From Knoellia sp. p5-6-4 (GTDB taxonomy: Bacteria; Actinomycetota; Actinomycetes; Actinomycetales; Dermatophilaceae): 64,000 nt of DNA. Location: assembly GCF_029222705.1 (NCBI RefSeq), contig NZ_JARGZF010000001.1, positions 616,437 to 680,436 of the forward strand, read 5' to 3'. The notes beneath the pieces were generated by a model. The model was not told the DNA's origin. It was given only the letters and a program-made list of their open reading frames with translations, and did no database searches. Position numbers and translations under genes: made by a program. Position 1 is the first letter of the stretch. Each line of letters starts with the position of its first letter. Below are positions 53,778 to 62,245 of the stretch, piece after piece.

Positions 53778-55315
53778 GCCGCCACCGGGCCCTGGTTGCG
53801 CAGGGTCAGGGCGAGGCCGAGGTCGTCGCGGGTGGGCGCGGCATGGCCGGCGAGGTCAGCCACGGTCCAGCCCAGCCGCAGCACCCGGTCGTATCCGCGC
53901 AGGGTGATCAGCCCGCGGTCGAGCGCCCGGTCGAGGTCGGCGGTGACGGCCCGCGAGAGCCGGTAGGGAGCGCGTCGGAGCGCACTGCCGGCAGCCTGCC
54001 CGTTGAGCGACCAGGACGCCCCCTCCCATCGAGCGGCCTGCAGCGCACGGGCCTGCTCCACCCGTGCCCCGACGACCGAGCTGGTCTCGCCCACCCCCTC
54101 CCCGAGGGCGGCCAGGTTGATGGCGGGCATCGCGACCTGGAGGTCGACCCGGTCCAGCAGTGGCCCGCCCAGCTTGGCCGCGTACGCCCGCTTCGCCTGC
54201 GGCCGGCAGGAGCACTCGGCCCCCTTGCCGAACCCCAGGCCGCACGGGCACGGGTTGGCTGCCATCACGAGCTGGAACCGGGCGGGGAACCGCACGGACG
54301 AACGGGCCCGGGAGACCCACACCTCGCCGGACTCCAGCGGCTGGCGCAGGGCCTGCAGGGTGGTCACCTTGAACTCGGGCGCTTCGTCGAGGAACAGCAC
54401 GCCGTGGTGTGCCTGCGACACGGCGCCCGGCCGGATGGCACCGCTGCCGCCGCCGACGATGGCTGCCGTGGACGCGCTGTGGTGGGGTGCCACGAAGGGC
54501 GGCGTGCCCACGACCGCCAGGGCGTCGGGCACCGGCCCGAGCAACGAGCGGACGGCGAGCACCTCCAGGGACTGCTGCGGCTCCAGCCGGGGCAGCACCG
54601 AGGCGAGACGCTCGGCCAGCATCGTCTTGCCTGCTCCGGGGGGTCCCATGAGGAAGAGGTGGTGGCCCCCTGCGGCGGCCAGCTCGAGGGCCATCCTGGC
54701 CTCCGGCTGCCCGACGACGTCGGCGAGGTCCTTCACGGCCGCGGGCGATGTCTGCCCGGCCTCGGCCTCGCCCAGCGGCACGACGGGCAGCCGTCCGCCG
54801 AGGGCCCGGGCGTACCGCTCGCGCAACGTGGCCAGGTCGGGCACGGCGTGCACCCGCACACCGGGGACCAGCGACGCCTCGGAGGCGTTCGCCAGCGGCA
54901 CCACCACGTCCTGCACGCCGTGCGCGGCGGCGGCCAGCACGCTCGGCAGGACGCCGCGCACCGCCCGGATCGACCCGTCGAGCCCCACCTCGCCGAGGTG
55001 CACCACCTCCTCGGCGGCATCGGCGGGCAGCACCTGCGCGGCCACGAGTGCCGCCACCGCGATCGCCAGGTCGAAGGCGGTGCCGGCCTTGGGGATCGAG
55101 GCCGGCGAGAGGTTGACCGTGATGCGGCGCTGTGGCAGCGGCAGGCCGCTGTTGGCGGTGCCTGCCTTGATGCGGTCGGTGGACTGCAGGCACGCGGTGT
55201 CGGGCAGCCCGCTCACCGCGAAGTGCGGCAGCCCCTGCGCGATGTCGGCCTCGACCTGCACCAGGGCGCCGTCGAGTCCCGTGAGCGCCACCGACCGTGT
55301 GCGGCCCAGGCCCAT
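53774..55315 (-). CDS. comM: YifB/ComM-type Mg-chelatase-like AAA+ ATPase
   Basis: A 513-residue hexameric AAA+ protein. The N-terminal Lon-like domain begins VALTGLDGALVQVEADIA; Walker A is GPPGAGKTMLAER (about 220-232); Walker B is GVLFLDEAPEF; four Cys in NPCPCGLGFGKGAECSC form the zinc insert. ComM is a branch-migration helicase that aids integration of DNA taken up in transformation. ATG 55315 overlaps the yraN stop by one base, and the gene end overlaps dprA. Confidence 0.94.
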   Translation of the reverse strand: MGLGRTRSVALTGLDGALVQVEADIAQGLPHFAVSGLPDTACLQSTDRIKAGTANSGLPLPQRRITVNLSPASIPKAGTAFDLAIAVAALVAAQVLPADAAEEVVHLGEVGLDGSIRAVRGVLPSVLAAAAHGVQDVVVPLANASEASLVPGVRVHAVPDLATLRERYARALGGRLPVVPLGEAEAGQTSPAAVKDLADVVGQPEARMALELAAAGGHHLFLMGPPGAGKTMLAERLASVLPRLEPQQSLEVLAVRSLLGPVPDALAVVGTPPFVAPHHSASTAAIVGGGSGAIRPGAVSQAHHGVLFLDEAPEFKVTTLQALRQPLESGEVWVSRARSSVRFPARFQLVMAANPCPCGLGFGKGAECSCRPQAKRAYAAKLGGPLLDRVDLQVAMPAINLAALGEGVGETSSVVGARVEQARALQAARWEGASWSLNGQAAGSALRRAPYRLSRAVTADLDRALDRGLITLRGYDRVLRLGWTVADLAGHAAPTRDDLGLALTLRNQGPVAA

Positions 55316-55689
55316 CAGCCCACTCCTCGCACGTGGCGCAGGGCGGCAGGACCGGAGCGGGGGCGCAGCACGCCCACCACGTCGATCCTCAGCGCGGCCG
55401 GTCGCAGCTCGTGGTGTGCCAGCCAGGCGGAGGCCAGCCGGCGCAGCCGAGCCGCCTTGCGCCACGTCACCGCCTCCACGGGCTCACCGAAGGCGGTGCT
55501 CCGGCGCGTCTTGACCTCGCACACCACGAGGCAGTCGCCGTCGAGGGCGACCAGGTCGATCTCGCCGTGCTCGCACCGCCAGTTGCGGTCGAGCACCTCC
55601 ATGCCGCGCTCGGCGAGGTATCGCGCCGCGAGGTCCTCGCCGTAGCGCCCGAGAGCGAGGGTCGCCGCGGGTGCTGCCTTCTCGTCCAT
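55315..55689 (-). CDS. yraN: UPF0102 YraN family endonuclease-like protein
   Basis: A 124-residue protein with a restriction-endonuclease-like fold: GRYGEDLAARYLAERG, then GEIDLVALDGDCLVVCEVKTR, which holds the catalytic-type D...ExK residues. YraN proteins are linked to DNA processing. It is the first gene of a tightly overlapping yraN-comM-dprA run. Confidence 0.93.
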   Translation of the reverse strand: MDEKAAPAATLALGRYGEDLAARYLAERGMEVLDRNWRCEHGEIDLVALDGDCLVVCEVKTRRSTAFGEPVEAVTWRKAARLRRLASAWLAHHELRPAALRIDVVGVLRPRSGPAALRHVRGVG

Positions 55690-55803
55690 GCCCCGACGGT
55701 GCCGCAGCGGGCGGGGGCGGTCCGCAGACCGGTGCCGGGCTGTGGACGACGTGACGCCGACCGGGCCGGCTGTGGACGCAGGGGGGCTGGAAGCCGGGGG
55801 TTG

Positions 55804-56121
55804 CTAGAAGCCGGGGCCCTTCGGCATCTCGAGCTCGGACTTGGCGAGCTCCTCGACGTTGACGTCCTTGAACGTCACGACGCGCACGTTCTTGGCGAAC
55901 CGGGCCGGCCGGTAGATGTCCCAGACCCAGGCGTCCTGCATGGTGACGTCGAAGTAGACCTCGCCGCCCTCGCTGCGGACCTTTACGTCGACCGAGTTGC
56001 ACAGGTAGAAGCGGCGCTCGGTCTCGACGACGTGCGTGAAGAGACCAACGACGTCCCGGTACTCGCGGTAGAGCGCGAGCTCCATCTCGCTCTCGTACTT
56101 CTCGAGGTCCTCCGAGCTCAT
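55804..56121 (-). CDS. DUF2469 family protein
   Basis: A 105-residue actinobacterial core protein (Rv2901c type), starting [19 protein letters not shown] and containing [15 protein letters not shown] and [13 protein letters not shown]. Function unknown. ATG 56121 is chosen because homologues start there; it overlaps the rnhB stop by four bases. Confidence 0.9.
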   Translation of the reverse strand: MSSEDLEKYESEMELALYREYRDVVGLFTHVVETERRFYLCNSVDVKVRSEGGEVYFDVTMQDAWVWDIYRPARFAKNVRVVTFKDVNVEELAKSELEMPKGPGF

Positions 56122-56879
56122 GCCCATCCCGCGTCTCTCTCGTCCAGTACGCCGTGGTCGTCCGGGGTCGGCCCGGCTGCCTCCCCGACCTCATCTTCCA
56201 CCATCGTCCCGGGCAGGCGCCACGAGCGGCGGTGCAGCGCGCACGGCCCCTCGGACTCGAGGGCCGCGATGTGCTCGGGCGCGGCATACCCCTTGTTCTC
56301 GGCCCAGCGGTATGCCGGGTGCTCCAGCGCCGCCTGCGTCATCAGGGAGTCCCTGGCGACCTTCGCGAGCACGCTCGCAGCGGCGACCGACGAGCACTTC
56401 AGGTCCGCCTTGACCATCGTGGTGACCGGCGGGGTGGTGGGGCCGTCGCCGGCGATGGCGAGCAGACCCACCTCCCCGGGCTCGGTGAGCCAGTCGTGGT
56501 TGCCGTCGAGGATCACCAGGTCGGGCGCCGTGCCCACGGCCTCGAGTGCACGCAGGCCGGCCAGCCTCAGGGCGGCGATGATCCCGATCCGGTCGATCTC
56601 CTCCGCGGACGCGTGCCCCACGGCATGGCCCAGGCACCACCGCTGGATCCTGGGCACCATGGCCGCGCGGGCTGCGGGGGTCAGCAGCTTGGAGTCGCGC
56701 ACGCCGGCCGGCGCGCTGCGGCAGGTCTCGTCGATGAGCACCACGCCCACCGTCACCGGCCCCGCGAGCGCCCCGCGGCCGACCTCGTCCATCCCGGCCA
56801 GCACGCGGTGACCGTCACGCTGCAGCGCTCGCTCCACCCGCAGGCTGGGCTTGCGGGTGCGCGGTGGTGCGGTGGGCAT
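56118..56879 (-). CDS. rnhB: Ribonuclease HII
   Basis: Removes ribonucleotides and RNA from RNA-DNA hybrids; 253 residues. [14 protein letters not shown] (about 29-42) contains the first catalytic Asp-Glu, DSKLLTP and ILDGNHDW contain further site residues, and [21 protein letters not shown] holds the final Asp. A ~40-residue acidic C-terminal tail is extra. It contains an inverted pair of octamers at 56282-56317. Confidence 0.96.
   Translation of the reverse strand: MPTAPPRTRKPSLRVERALQRDGHRVLAGMDEVGRGALAGPVTVGVVLIDETCRSAPAGVRDSKLLTPAARAAMVPRIQRWCLGHAVGHASAEEIDRIGIIAALRLAGLRALEAVGTAPDLVILDGNHDWLTEPGEVGLLAIAGDGPTTPPVTTMVKADLKCSSVAAASVLAKVARDSLMTQAALEHPAYRWAENKGYAAPEHIAALESEGPCALHRRSWRLPGTMVEDEVGEAAGPTPDDHGVLDERDAGWA
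56282..56317. repeat. Inverted pair of CGGCATAC octamers inside rnhB
   Basis: CGGCATAC (56282-56289) and GTATGCCG (56310-56317), each extended by one matching base (CGGCATACC/GGTATGCCG), are separated by 20 bases. Confidence 0.8.
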
Positions 56880-56882
56880 GGG

Positions 56883-57932
56883 TCAGCCGCCACCCGTGGT
56901 CGTCGTCGGAGCCGGGGTCGGTGCGGGAGTGGTCCCCCTGCCGGCAGCGGGCACCTTCGCGAAGGTGGCCTTGGGGTTCGACAGCCACGTGAGGTGGTCG
57001 AGCGGCCACACCAGGGCGACGGCCCGCCCGACGACCAGGCTCTGGGGCACGGACCCGTCCGCACCGTTGCCGGCCGGGTCGTGGAAGCGCGAGTCGGAGG
57101 AGTCCGAGCGGTGGTCCCCCATGACCCACACCGACCCCTCGGGCACGGTGATGTCGAAGTCCGTGCTGCTCGGCGCGTCGCCCGGCTTGATGTAGGACTC
57201 CACGAGCGGGACGCCGTTGACGGTGAGCCGCTCGCCCTCGTCGCAGCAGACCACCCGGTCCCCGGGCAGGCCGATCACGCGCTTGATGAGGTGGTCCTCG
57301 GCGTCGTTGGGCAGCAGCCCCACGAACATCAGGCCCTGCCGGATGGCCGTCACCGCCGGGCCGTGCTCGGCCTTCGGCAGCGGGTCGACCCAGTCGCCAG
57401 GGTCCGAGAACACCACGATGTCGCCGCGCTTGAGGTCGAAGGCGCCGGGCGTCAGCTTGCTCACGATCACCCGGTCGTTGAGGACCAGCGTGTCCTCCAT
57501 GGAGCCCGACGGGATGTAGAAGGCCTGGAGCAGCCAGGTCTTGACGACGAACGAGAGCACGAGCGCCATGCCGATGACGATGACGAACTCCTTCGTCGCC
57601 GCCCTGACCATGCTCCCGGCCCCGCTCCCGCCCGCGTGCCGACGCCGCTCGGTGCGGCCTTCGTCGACGTGGCGCTCCTCGGCACGGCGCTCCTCGGCAC
57701 GGCTCTCCGAGGCGTGGCCCTCCGCGGCATGCGGCTCGTCGACCACCCTGCGTGCAGGTTCGTCGACCGGAACCCCTTGGTGGCTCCCGTCGTGGCGCAG
57801 CCAGCCGTCGTCCGGGGTGGCGTCGTCCGGCGCGGCGTCGCCCGGGGCGGCCCCGTCGAAGTCGTGACGCAGCCAGGCCGGGTCCGCCTCGTGGCCGGCG
57901 CCGGTGCGGCCGCGACCCTGGTCCTCGCTCAT
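56883..57932 (-). CDS. lepB: Signal peptidase I (long N-terminal extension)
   Basis: Membrane serine protease that cleaves exported preproteins; 349 residues. The first ~105 residues are a charged, Arg/Glu/Asp-rich cytoplasmic extension. One transmembrane helix (about 112-135) is followed by the catalytic Ser in FYIPSGSMEDTL and Lys in IKRVIGLPGD, and by GDHRSDSSDSR. A Pro/Thr tail ends the protein. Second of two tandem signal peptidases; its start overlaps the upstream one by four bases. Confidence 0.93.
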   Translation of the reverse strand: MSEDQGRGRTGAGHEADPAWLRHDFDGAAPGDAAPDDATPDDGWLRHDGSHQGVPVDEPARRVVDEPHAAEGHASESRAEERRAEERHVDEGRTERRRHAGGSGAGSMVRAATKEFVIVIGMALVLSFVVKTWLLQAFYIPSGSMEDTLVLNDRVIVSKLTPGAFDLKRGDIVVFSDPGDWVDPLPKAEHGPAVTAIRQGLMFVGLLPNDAEDHLIKRVIGLPGDRVVCCDEGERLTVNGVPLVESYIKPGDAPSSTDFDITVPEGSVWVMGDHRSDSSDSRFHDPAGNGADGSVPQSLVVGRAVALVWPLDHLTWLSNPKATFAKVPAAGRGTTPAPTPAPTTTTGGG

Positions 57933-58675
57933 CGTGCCCCTTCTGCCGCCGGGATGGACCGGAGTGCCGGCGACGTGGCCAGACCCCCGAGCCGGTCCAG
58001 CGGCCAGTAGATCGCCGTGGCCCTGCCCACGACGTCGTCGGTCCGCACCATGCCGCCCCCCGGGTCACCGAGGTGCGCCCTGGAGTCGGCGGAGTTGCTG
58101 CGATTGTCTCCCATCAGCCAGAGCCGCCCGGCGGGGACTGTCACGTCGAACGTCGTCTCGCTCGGCTTGGTTCCCTCGGGCAGGTAGTCCTCCTCGACGG
58201 CCCGGCCGTTGACCGTGAGCCGACCCTGCGCGTCGCAGCAGAGCACCCGGTCCCCCGGCAGGCCGACGATCCGCTTGACGTAGTCCTGCTCCGCGAGGTC
58301 CACACCGAAGAGCGAGGCCGCGCCACCGAGCACCCGCCCGACGAGGCCGTCGGCCTGCTGCGGGCTGCGGTCGGCCACCGCGAACGAGCGGGTGCCGTCG
58401 AAGACGACGACGTCACCGCGCCGCAGGTCGTCGGCGCCGGCCGTCTTGTCGACGAGGATGCGGTCACCGGGGGTGATGGCGGGCTCCATCGAGGCAGAGG
58501 GGACGTAGAAGGACTGCACGAGGAACGCCCGGACCAGCATCATCACGAGCAGCGCGATGCCGGCCAGGAGCAGCCACGAGGGGCGGCGCGGGGGCGCAGA
58601 CGACGCGGCCGCCGCGTCTGCCGGGGCAGGCGCGGCGGCCGGTGTCGACTGCGGGGAGTCAGGTCCGGAGTTCAT
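57929..58675 (-). CDS. lepB: Signal peptidase I (short form)
   Basis: A 248-residue signal peptidase. Proline/alanine-rich N-terminus, one helix (about 33-55), catalytic Ser in FYVPSASMEPAI (SxS M pattern), Lys in VKRIVGLPGDRV, and GDNRSNSADSR. It is clearly a paralogue of the next gene; both have the complete active site, so both are probably active with different preferences. A TAGGCT -10 box lies just before its ATG, suggesting both genes are transcribed from here. Confidence 0.93.
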   Translation of the reverse strand: MNSGPDSPQSTPAAAPAPADAAAASSAPPRRPSWLLLAGIALLVMMLVRAFLVQSFYVPSASMEPAITPGDRILVDKTAGADDLRRGDVVVFDGTRSFAVADRSPQQADGLVGRVLGGAASLFGVDLAEQDYVKRIVGLPGDRVLCCDAQGRLTVNGRAVEEDYLPEGTKPSETTFDVTVPAGRLWLMGDNRSNSADSRAHLGDPGGGMVRTDDVVGRATAIYWPLDRLGGLATSPALRSIPAAEGAR

Positions 58676-58684
58676 CGTGACCGG

Positions 58685-58690
58685 AGCCTA
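58685..58690 (-). promoter_or_regulatory. Predicted -10 box TAGGCT of the lepB pair
   Basis: Minus-strand TAGGCT, nine bases before the ATG at 58675; a very short leader would result. Confidence 0.4.
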
Positions 58691-58747
58691 GCTCTCGTGC
58701 CGGAGCTGCGAGCGCACCAGGGCGCCTCGCGGTGGGAGTCGACCCGC

Positions 58748-59107
58748 TCAGCTGGCGGGGGTCGTCTCGCGCTTCTCCTTGATCTTGGCGGCCTTGCCGC
58801 GCAGCTCGCGCAGGTAGTACAGCTTCGCGCGACGGACGTCACCGCGGGTGACGACCTCGACCTTGTCGATGATCGGGGTGTGCACCGGGAAGGTGCGCTC
58901 CACACCGACGCCGAAGGAGACCTTGCGGACGGTGAAGGTCTCGCCAACGCCGCCGCCGTGGCGGCGGATCACGACGCCCTTGAACACCTGGACGCGGGAG
59001 CGGTTGCCCTCGACGACCTTGACGTGCACGTTGACGGTGTCGCCCGCGCGGAAGTCGGGGATGTCGTCGCGCAGGGAGGCCTTGTCGAGCTCGTCGAAAC
59101 GCTGCAT
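58748..59107 (-). CDS. rplS: 50S ribosomal protein L19
   Basis: Ribosomal protein bL19, 119 residues at the usual length. [35 protein letters not shown] and the C-terminal [19 protein letters not shown] are family hallmarks. It has a separate ~280-base upstream region that shares an 11-base element with rpsP. Confidence 0.98.
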   Translation of the reverse strand: MQRFDELDKASLRDDIPDFRAGDTVNVHVKVVEGNRSRVQVFKGVVIRRHGGGVGETFTVRKVSFGVGVERTFPVHTPIIDKVEVVTRGDVRRAKLYYLRELRGKAAKIKEKRETTPAS

Positions 59108-59256
59108 GGCTGGTTCGCTTTCTCGCAGGTGCCACAGGCCACCCACGTGTCCGGTACGTCTTCGTGATGGGGTGCGCTGTCCCTGGGGCCGCGTGACCTG
59201 GCTCTGCAGGGTCACTCCCCCTGTGGCAGGGGCCGGTGTCCAGTGGGCGCGAAGAG

Positions 59257-59267
59257 CCATTCTGCCA
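59257..59267 (-). promoter_or_regulatory. TGGCAGAATGG element upstream of rplS
   Basis: Minus-strand 11-mer identical to one upstream of rpsP (61676-61686). It contains CAGAAT, which could serve as a -10 box; the start of rplS is 149 bases further on, so the message would have a long leader. Confidence 0.45.
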
Positions 59268-59350
59268 CGGCGTCCCGCCCGGACCGAAATCCGTGAGGAG
59301 CGCCCCACCGCGGCGGACCGACGTCCGTATGCCGTGCCGCGCCGTGCGTG

Positions 59351-59380
59351 GTGGTCCCCACCCTCCGGGGCGGCGACCAC
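59351..59380 (-). terminator. Hairpin after the rpsP-trmD operon
   Basis: Arms GTGGTC (59351-59356) and GACCAC (59375-59380) pair, with an inner CCCC/GGGG, just downstream of the trmD stop on the minus strand. The stem has an asymmetric bulge, so strength is uncertain. Confidence 0.5.
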
Positions 59381-59393
59381 CCCTCCGGCGGCC

Positions 59394-60194
59394 TCAGCGC
59401 TGCGGGTGGGGTGCCTCCGCGGCTGGCTGCCCGGGCGTCGCCGGAGGCGGCAGCTCCTCGAGCACCTCGCGGTCGCGGGCGTCGAGGTCCTGCTCGTCGA
59501 GGGCCGCGACCATGTCGGGGCGGCGGCGCAAGGTGCGCCGGAGCCGCTCGTCGCGCCGCCAGCGCGCGATGGCCGCGTGGTGGCCCGACAGGAGCACGTC
59601 GGGCACGGCTCGCCCGCGCCACACCGCGGGTTTGGTGTAGACGGGGTACTCGAGCAGCCCGTCCTCGTGGGACTCCTCGACCAGCGACTCCGCGTTGCCG
59701 ATGACGCCGGGCACCAGCCGCGCGATCGCCTCGACCATCGCTAGCACCGCGACCTCGCCGCCGTTGAGCACGTAGTCGCCGAGCGAGACCACGGAGACCG
59801 GCATGTGCTCCCGGGCCTCCTCGTAGACCCGCTCGTCGATGCCCTCGTAGCGGCCGCAGGCGAAGGCCAGCCACGGCTGCCGGGCCAGGTCGCGCGCCAT
59901 GGCCTGGGTGAAGGGCAGCCCGCCGGGCCCTGGCACGATGAGGTGGGGTGGCGCGTCGGCCGCCCCCTGCGCGAGCACGTGGTCGAGCGCCTCGCCCCAC
60001 GGCTCGGGTCGCATCACCATGCCAGCGCCGCCACCGTATGGCGTGTCGTCGACCGTGCGGTGGCGGTCGTGCGTGAAGTCCCGCAGGTCGTGCACGTGCA
60101 GGTCGATCAGACCTCTGCGGCGGGCAGTGCCGATGAGCGACAGGTCCAGCGGCGCCAGGTAGTCGGGGAAGATCGAGACGACGTCGAGGCGCAT
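59394..60194 (-). CDS. trmD: tRNA (guanine37-N1)-methyltransferase
   Basis: SPOUT-fold methyltransferase of 266 residues acting on G37 of tRNAs. [26 protein letters not shown] and [12 protein letters not shown] form the knotted AdoMet site; [12 protein letters not shown] is the C-terminal catalytic region. ATG 60194 is chosen because GAAGGG lies upstream; GTG 60200 overlaps the rimM stop. Order rpsP-KH-rimM-trmD is conserved. Confidence 0.96.
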   Translation of the reverse strand: MRLDVVSIFPDYLAPLDLSLIGTARRRGLIDLHVHDLRDFTHDRHRTVDDTPYGGGAGMVMRPEPWGEALDHVLAQGAADAPPHLIVPGPGGLPFTQAMARDLARQPWLAFACGRYEGIDERVYEEAREHMPVSVVSLGDYVLNGGEVAVLAMVEAIARLVPGVIGNAESLVEESHEDGLLEYPVYTKPAVWRGRAVPDVLLSGHHAAIARWRRDERLRRTLRRRPDMVAALDEQDLDARDREVLEELPPPATPGQPAAEAPHPQR

Positions 60195-60196
60195 GC

Positions 60197-60739
60197 TCAC
60201 CCTTCGCCGGGCTCGGCGTTGAGCTCGAGCAGGCCGGGCGGCGGGGCGATGACGACGCGGCCCGCCTCGACGTCGACCTCGGGCACGATCTCCGCGACGA
60301 ACGGCACGTAGGCCGTGCCGCCGCCGGGCAGGGTGAGCACCAGGAGGTCCTGCGCCGGCCCGACCTCGAGCCCGCTGACGGTTCCGAGCTCGGCCCCCGC
60401 GGGGTCGACGGCCCTCAGGCCCACGAGCTCGTCCTCGTACCAGGCGTCCTCCTCGGCCTCGTCCTCGACGGTCTCGGTGTCGACGAACAGCCGCGTCCCG
60501 CGCAGCCCCTCGGCGCCGGTGCGGTCGGGGATGCCCTCGAAGGCGAGCAGCCAGATGCCGTTGTGGACCCGCACGCTGCGCAGCACGAGCTCGCGTGGCA
60601 CCCCCGAGCCGTCTGCGGCCTCGGTGGCGAACTGCGCCCCGGGCACGAAGCGGGTCTCGGGGTCGTCGGTGTGCACCTGCACGGTCACCTCACCGCGCAG
60701 GCTGTGTGCTTTCCCGATCCGGGCTACGAGCAGGTGCAT
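60197..60739 (-). CDS. rimM: 16S rRNA processing protein RimM
   Basis: Maturation factor for the 30S head; 180 residues. N-terminal beta barrel starting [20 protein letters not shown] and C-terminal PRC barrel with [16 protein letters not shown] and [14 protein letters not shown]. It starts after a 17-bp perfect hairpin that separates it from the KH-protein gene. Confidence 0.95.
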   Translation of the reverse strand: MHLLVARIGKAHSLRGEVTVQVHTDDPETRFVPGAQFATEAADGSGVPRELVLRSVRVHNGIWLLAFEGIPDRTGAEGLRGTRLFVDTETVEDEAEEDAWYEDELVGLRAVDPAGAELGTVSGLEVGPAQDLLVLTLPGGGTAYVPFVAEIVPEVDVEAGRVVIAPPPGLLELNAEPGEG

Positions 60740-60765
60740 CTGGGGGCCTCCTTGAGGGCAGAACT

Positions 60766-60804
60766 ACGGGGTATGCCGGGAGGTGGACTCCCGGCATACC
60801 CCGT
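60766..60804. terminator. Perfect 17-bp stem-loop built on two GTATGCCG octamers (KH-rimM gap)
   Basis: Arms ACGGGGTATGCCGGGAG (60766-60782) and CTCCCGGCATACCCCGT (60788-60804) are perfectly complementary around the loop GTGGA. It lies inside an operon, 24 bases after the KH-protein stop and 26 bases before the rimM start on the minus strand. It may be a partial terminator, an RNA processing site or an mRNA stabiliser. The octamers make up the stem centre. Confidence 0.85.
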
Positions 60805-60828
60805 GGTTGGCGTGGTGTGGACGCTCGG

Positions 60829-61071
60829 TCAGCGGACCCGATCCGTGTCGACGATGTCGATCCGGACGGCGTGGCCGCCGGCGAGGGCGCCCATCACGGT
60901 GCGCAGCGCGCTGGCGGTGCGGCCCGAGCGGCCGATGACCCGCCCGAGGTCGTCCGGGTGCACCCGGACCTCGAGGACCTCACCGCGGCGCAGGTCCCTG
61001 CGTCGCACGGCGACGTCGTCCTTGTGGTCGACGATGCCCTTGACGAGGTGCTCGAGCGCCTCCTCCAGCAC
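60829..61071 (-). CDS. khpA: KH-domain RNA-binding protein (KhpA type)
   Basis: An 80-residue single KH domain protein with the RNA-binding loop in GRVIGRSGRTASALR (GxxG = GRSG). KhpA-type proteins bind many transcripts together with KhpB. GTG 61071 is two bases after the rpsP stop, so it is translated as part of the operon. Confidence 0.92.
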   Translation of the reverse strand: MLEEALEHLVKGIVDHKDDVAVRRRDLRRGEVLEVRVHPDDLGRVIGRSGRTASALRTVMGALAGGHAVRIDIVDTDRVR

Positions 61072-61073
61072 GG

Positions 61074-61547
61074 TCAGGCCTCGCTCTTCTCAGCCTCGGC
61101 CTCGGTGGCCTCGGCAGCCGGGGCCTCCTCGACCTTGGGCTCCGCGGCCTTCTTCTCGGCCTTCTTCTTCGGGGTCGTCGCAGTGTCCTTGACGTCCTCG
61201 GCCTTGCCCGCGGCGGCGACGGCAGCCTCGTACAGGTCCTTCTTGGACGGCTTGGGCTCCTTGACCTTCAGGGTGCCCTCGGCGCCCGGAAGGCCCTTGA
61301 ACTTCTGCCAGTCACCGGTCACCTTGAGCAGGGCCTCGACGGCCTCGGTCGGCTGCGCGCCCTGGCCCAGCCAGTACTGCGCACGCTCGGTGTCGATGTC
61401 GATGACCGAGGGCTCCTCGGTCGGGTGGTACTTGCCGATCTCCTCGATGGCACGGCCATCGCGCTTGGTGCGCGAGTCCATGACGACAACGCGGTAGAAG
61501 GGGCTGCGGATCTTGCCCATCCGCTTCAGGCGAATCTTGACGGCCAC
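61074..61547 (-). CDS. rpsP: 30S ribosomal protein S16
   Basis: Ribosomal protein bS16; 157 residues from GTG 61547 ([21 protein letters not shown]). The conserved domain ends near residue 85; the remaining ~70 residues are an Ala/Lys/Glu-rich tail typical of actinobacteria. First gene of rpsP-khpA-rimM-trmD. An upstream element is shared with rplS. Confidence 0.97.
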   Translation of the reverse strand: MAVKIRLKRMGKIRSPFYRVVVMDSRTKRDGRAIEEIGKYHPTEEPSVIDIDTERAQYWLGQGAQPTEAVEALLKVTGDWQKFKGLPGAEGTLKVKEPKPSKKDLYEAAVAAAGKAEDVKDTATTPKKKAEKKAAEPKVEEAPAAEATEAEAEKSEA

Positions 61548-61675
61548 GGGTGTGGTCACTCCTGTTTCTGTGTTGTGAGCGCGGCGAGACCGGGTGGGGA
61601 ACACGCGGGGTACCGGGGGCTCGGTGTAGGCGTCCGGTCCTGCCGAGAGGGTGCTGGCCGGACGGGTACAGCCGA

Positions 61676-61686
61676 CCATTCTGCCA
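61676..61686 (-). promoter_or_regulatory. TGGCAGAATGG element upstream of rpsP
   Basis: Minus-strand 11-mer identical to that upstream of rplS, 128 bases before the rpsP start. CAGAAT within it could be the -10 box of the ribosomal operon. Confidence 0.45.
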
Positions 61687-61734
61687 GACGCCGGCCGGTG
61701 CCCTGACCACGCGGCAGGGCGCCCGGTCGCGGCC

Positions 61735-62208
61735 TCAGCGGTTCCGCCAGGCGTCCGGCGCCTCGGCCAGCGCCCGCACCGAGGCGGGGAGCTCACCGGA
61801 GAGGGCCTGGCTCAGGCTGGTCTCGTCGAGCACCTGGCGCAGGCTCGCCCGCACCGCCACCCACACCGTCGGCAGGTGCTGCGCGACCCCCTCGTAGCGG
61901 GTCTCGTGCGGCCGCAGGCCACGCACCTCCGCCAGCGGGCCGTCGACGGCGCGGAAGACGTCTCCCAGGCTGATCTGCCCCGGCTCGCGGCTCAGGGAGT
62001 AGCCGCCGCGGGCCCCCCTCGTGCTCACCACCAGCCCCGCCCGACGCAGGTCCGAGACGATCGCCTCGAGGAACTTGCGGGGCAGGTCCTGGCGGGTCGC
62101 GAGGCTCTCGACGCTCACCGGGCCCGCCCGGGTCAGCGACGCCTCGGCGAGGGTCAGCATCGCCCTGATCGCATATTCGGTGCGCGCCGAGATGTCCACG
62201 GCACGCAT
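61735..62208 (-). CDS. Rrf2 family transcriptional regulator without Fe-S cysteines
   Basis: A 157-residue winged-helix regulator. [20 protein letters not shown] at the start and [20 protein letters not shown]-type wing sequence (here [14 protein letters not shown]) are typical. The three cysteines that hold a cluster in IscR, NsrR and RirA are absent; the protein has no cysteine at all. That points to the CymR-like class that senses the cysteine-synthesis state by protein partner. It follows cysA by 37 bases in the same direction, so it is probably co-expressed with and controls the sulfate transporter. ATG 62208; GTG 62199 is an alternative. Confidence 0.88.
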   Translation of the reverse strand: MRAVDISARTEYAIRAMLTLAEASLTRAGPVSVESLATRQDLPRKFLEAIVSDLRRAGLVVSTRGARGGYSLSREPGQISLGDVFRAVDGPLAEVRGLRPHETRYEGVAQHLPTVWVAVRASLRQVLDETSLSQALSGELPASVRALAEAPDAWRNR

Positions 62209-62245
62209 TGTGGCGTACGAGGGCGCGGGACGTCGCCGCACCGGC

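Larger units (their letters stand above)
3153..60799. repeat. Dispersed octamer GTATGCCG / CGGCATAC, 32 copies counted
   Basis: Plus-strand GTATGCCG starts at 3308, 5874, 6625, 10797, 22921, 26496, 38551, 44760, 48827, 49307, 56310, 59327 and 60771. CGGCATAC starts at 3153, 5030, 5955, 9266, 12177, 16997, 18407, 20653, 22944, 24940, 27539, 28421, 30360, 34316, 40907, 44787, 46780, 56282 and 60792. Every GCATAC found except one (14735) is part of the full octamer. Nine copies are intergenic. Four pairs are tightly inverted. These are by-eye counts, and a few could have been missed. Confidence 0.8.

Noticed and set aside
59108-59393. Additional short gene in the rplS upstream gap
   Set aside because: Open frames there lack a start with binding site and plausible protein composition; the region holds the shared 11-mer, one octamer and a hairpin.
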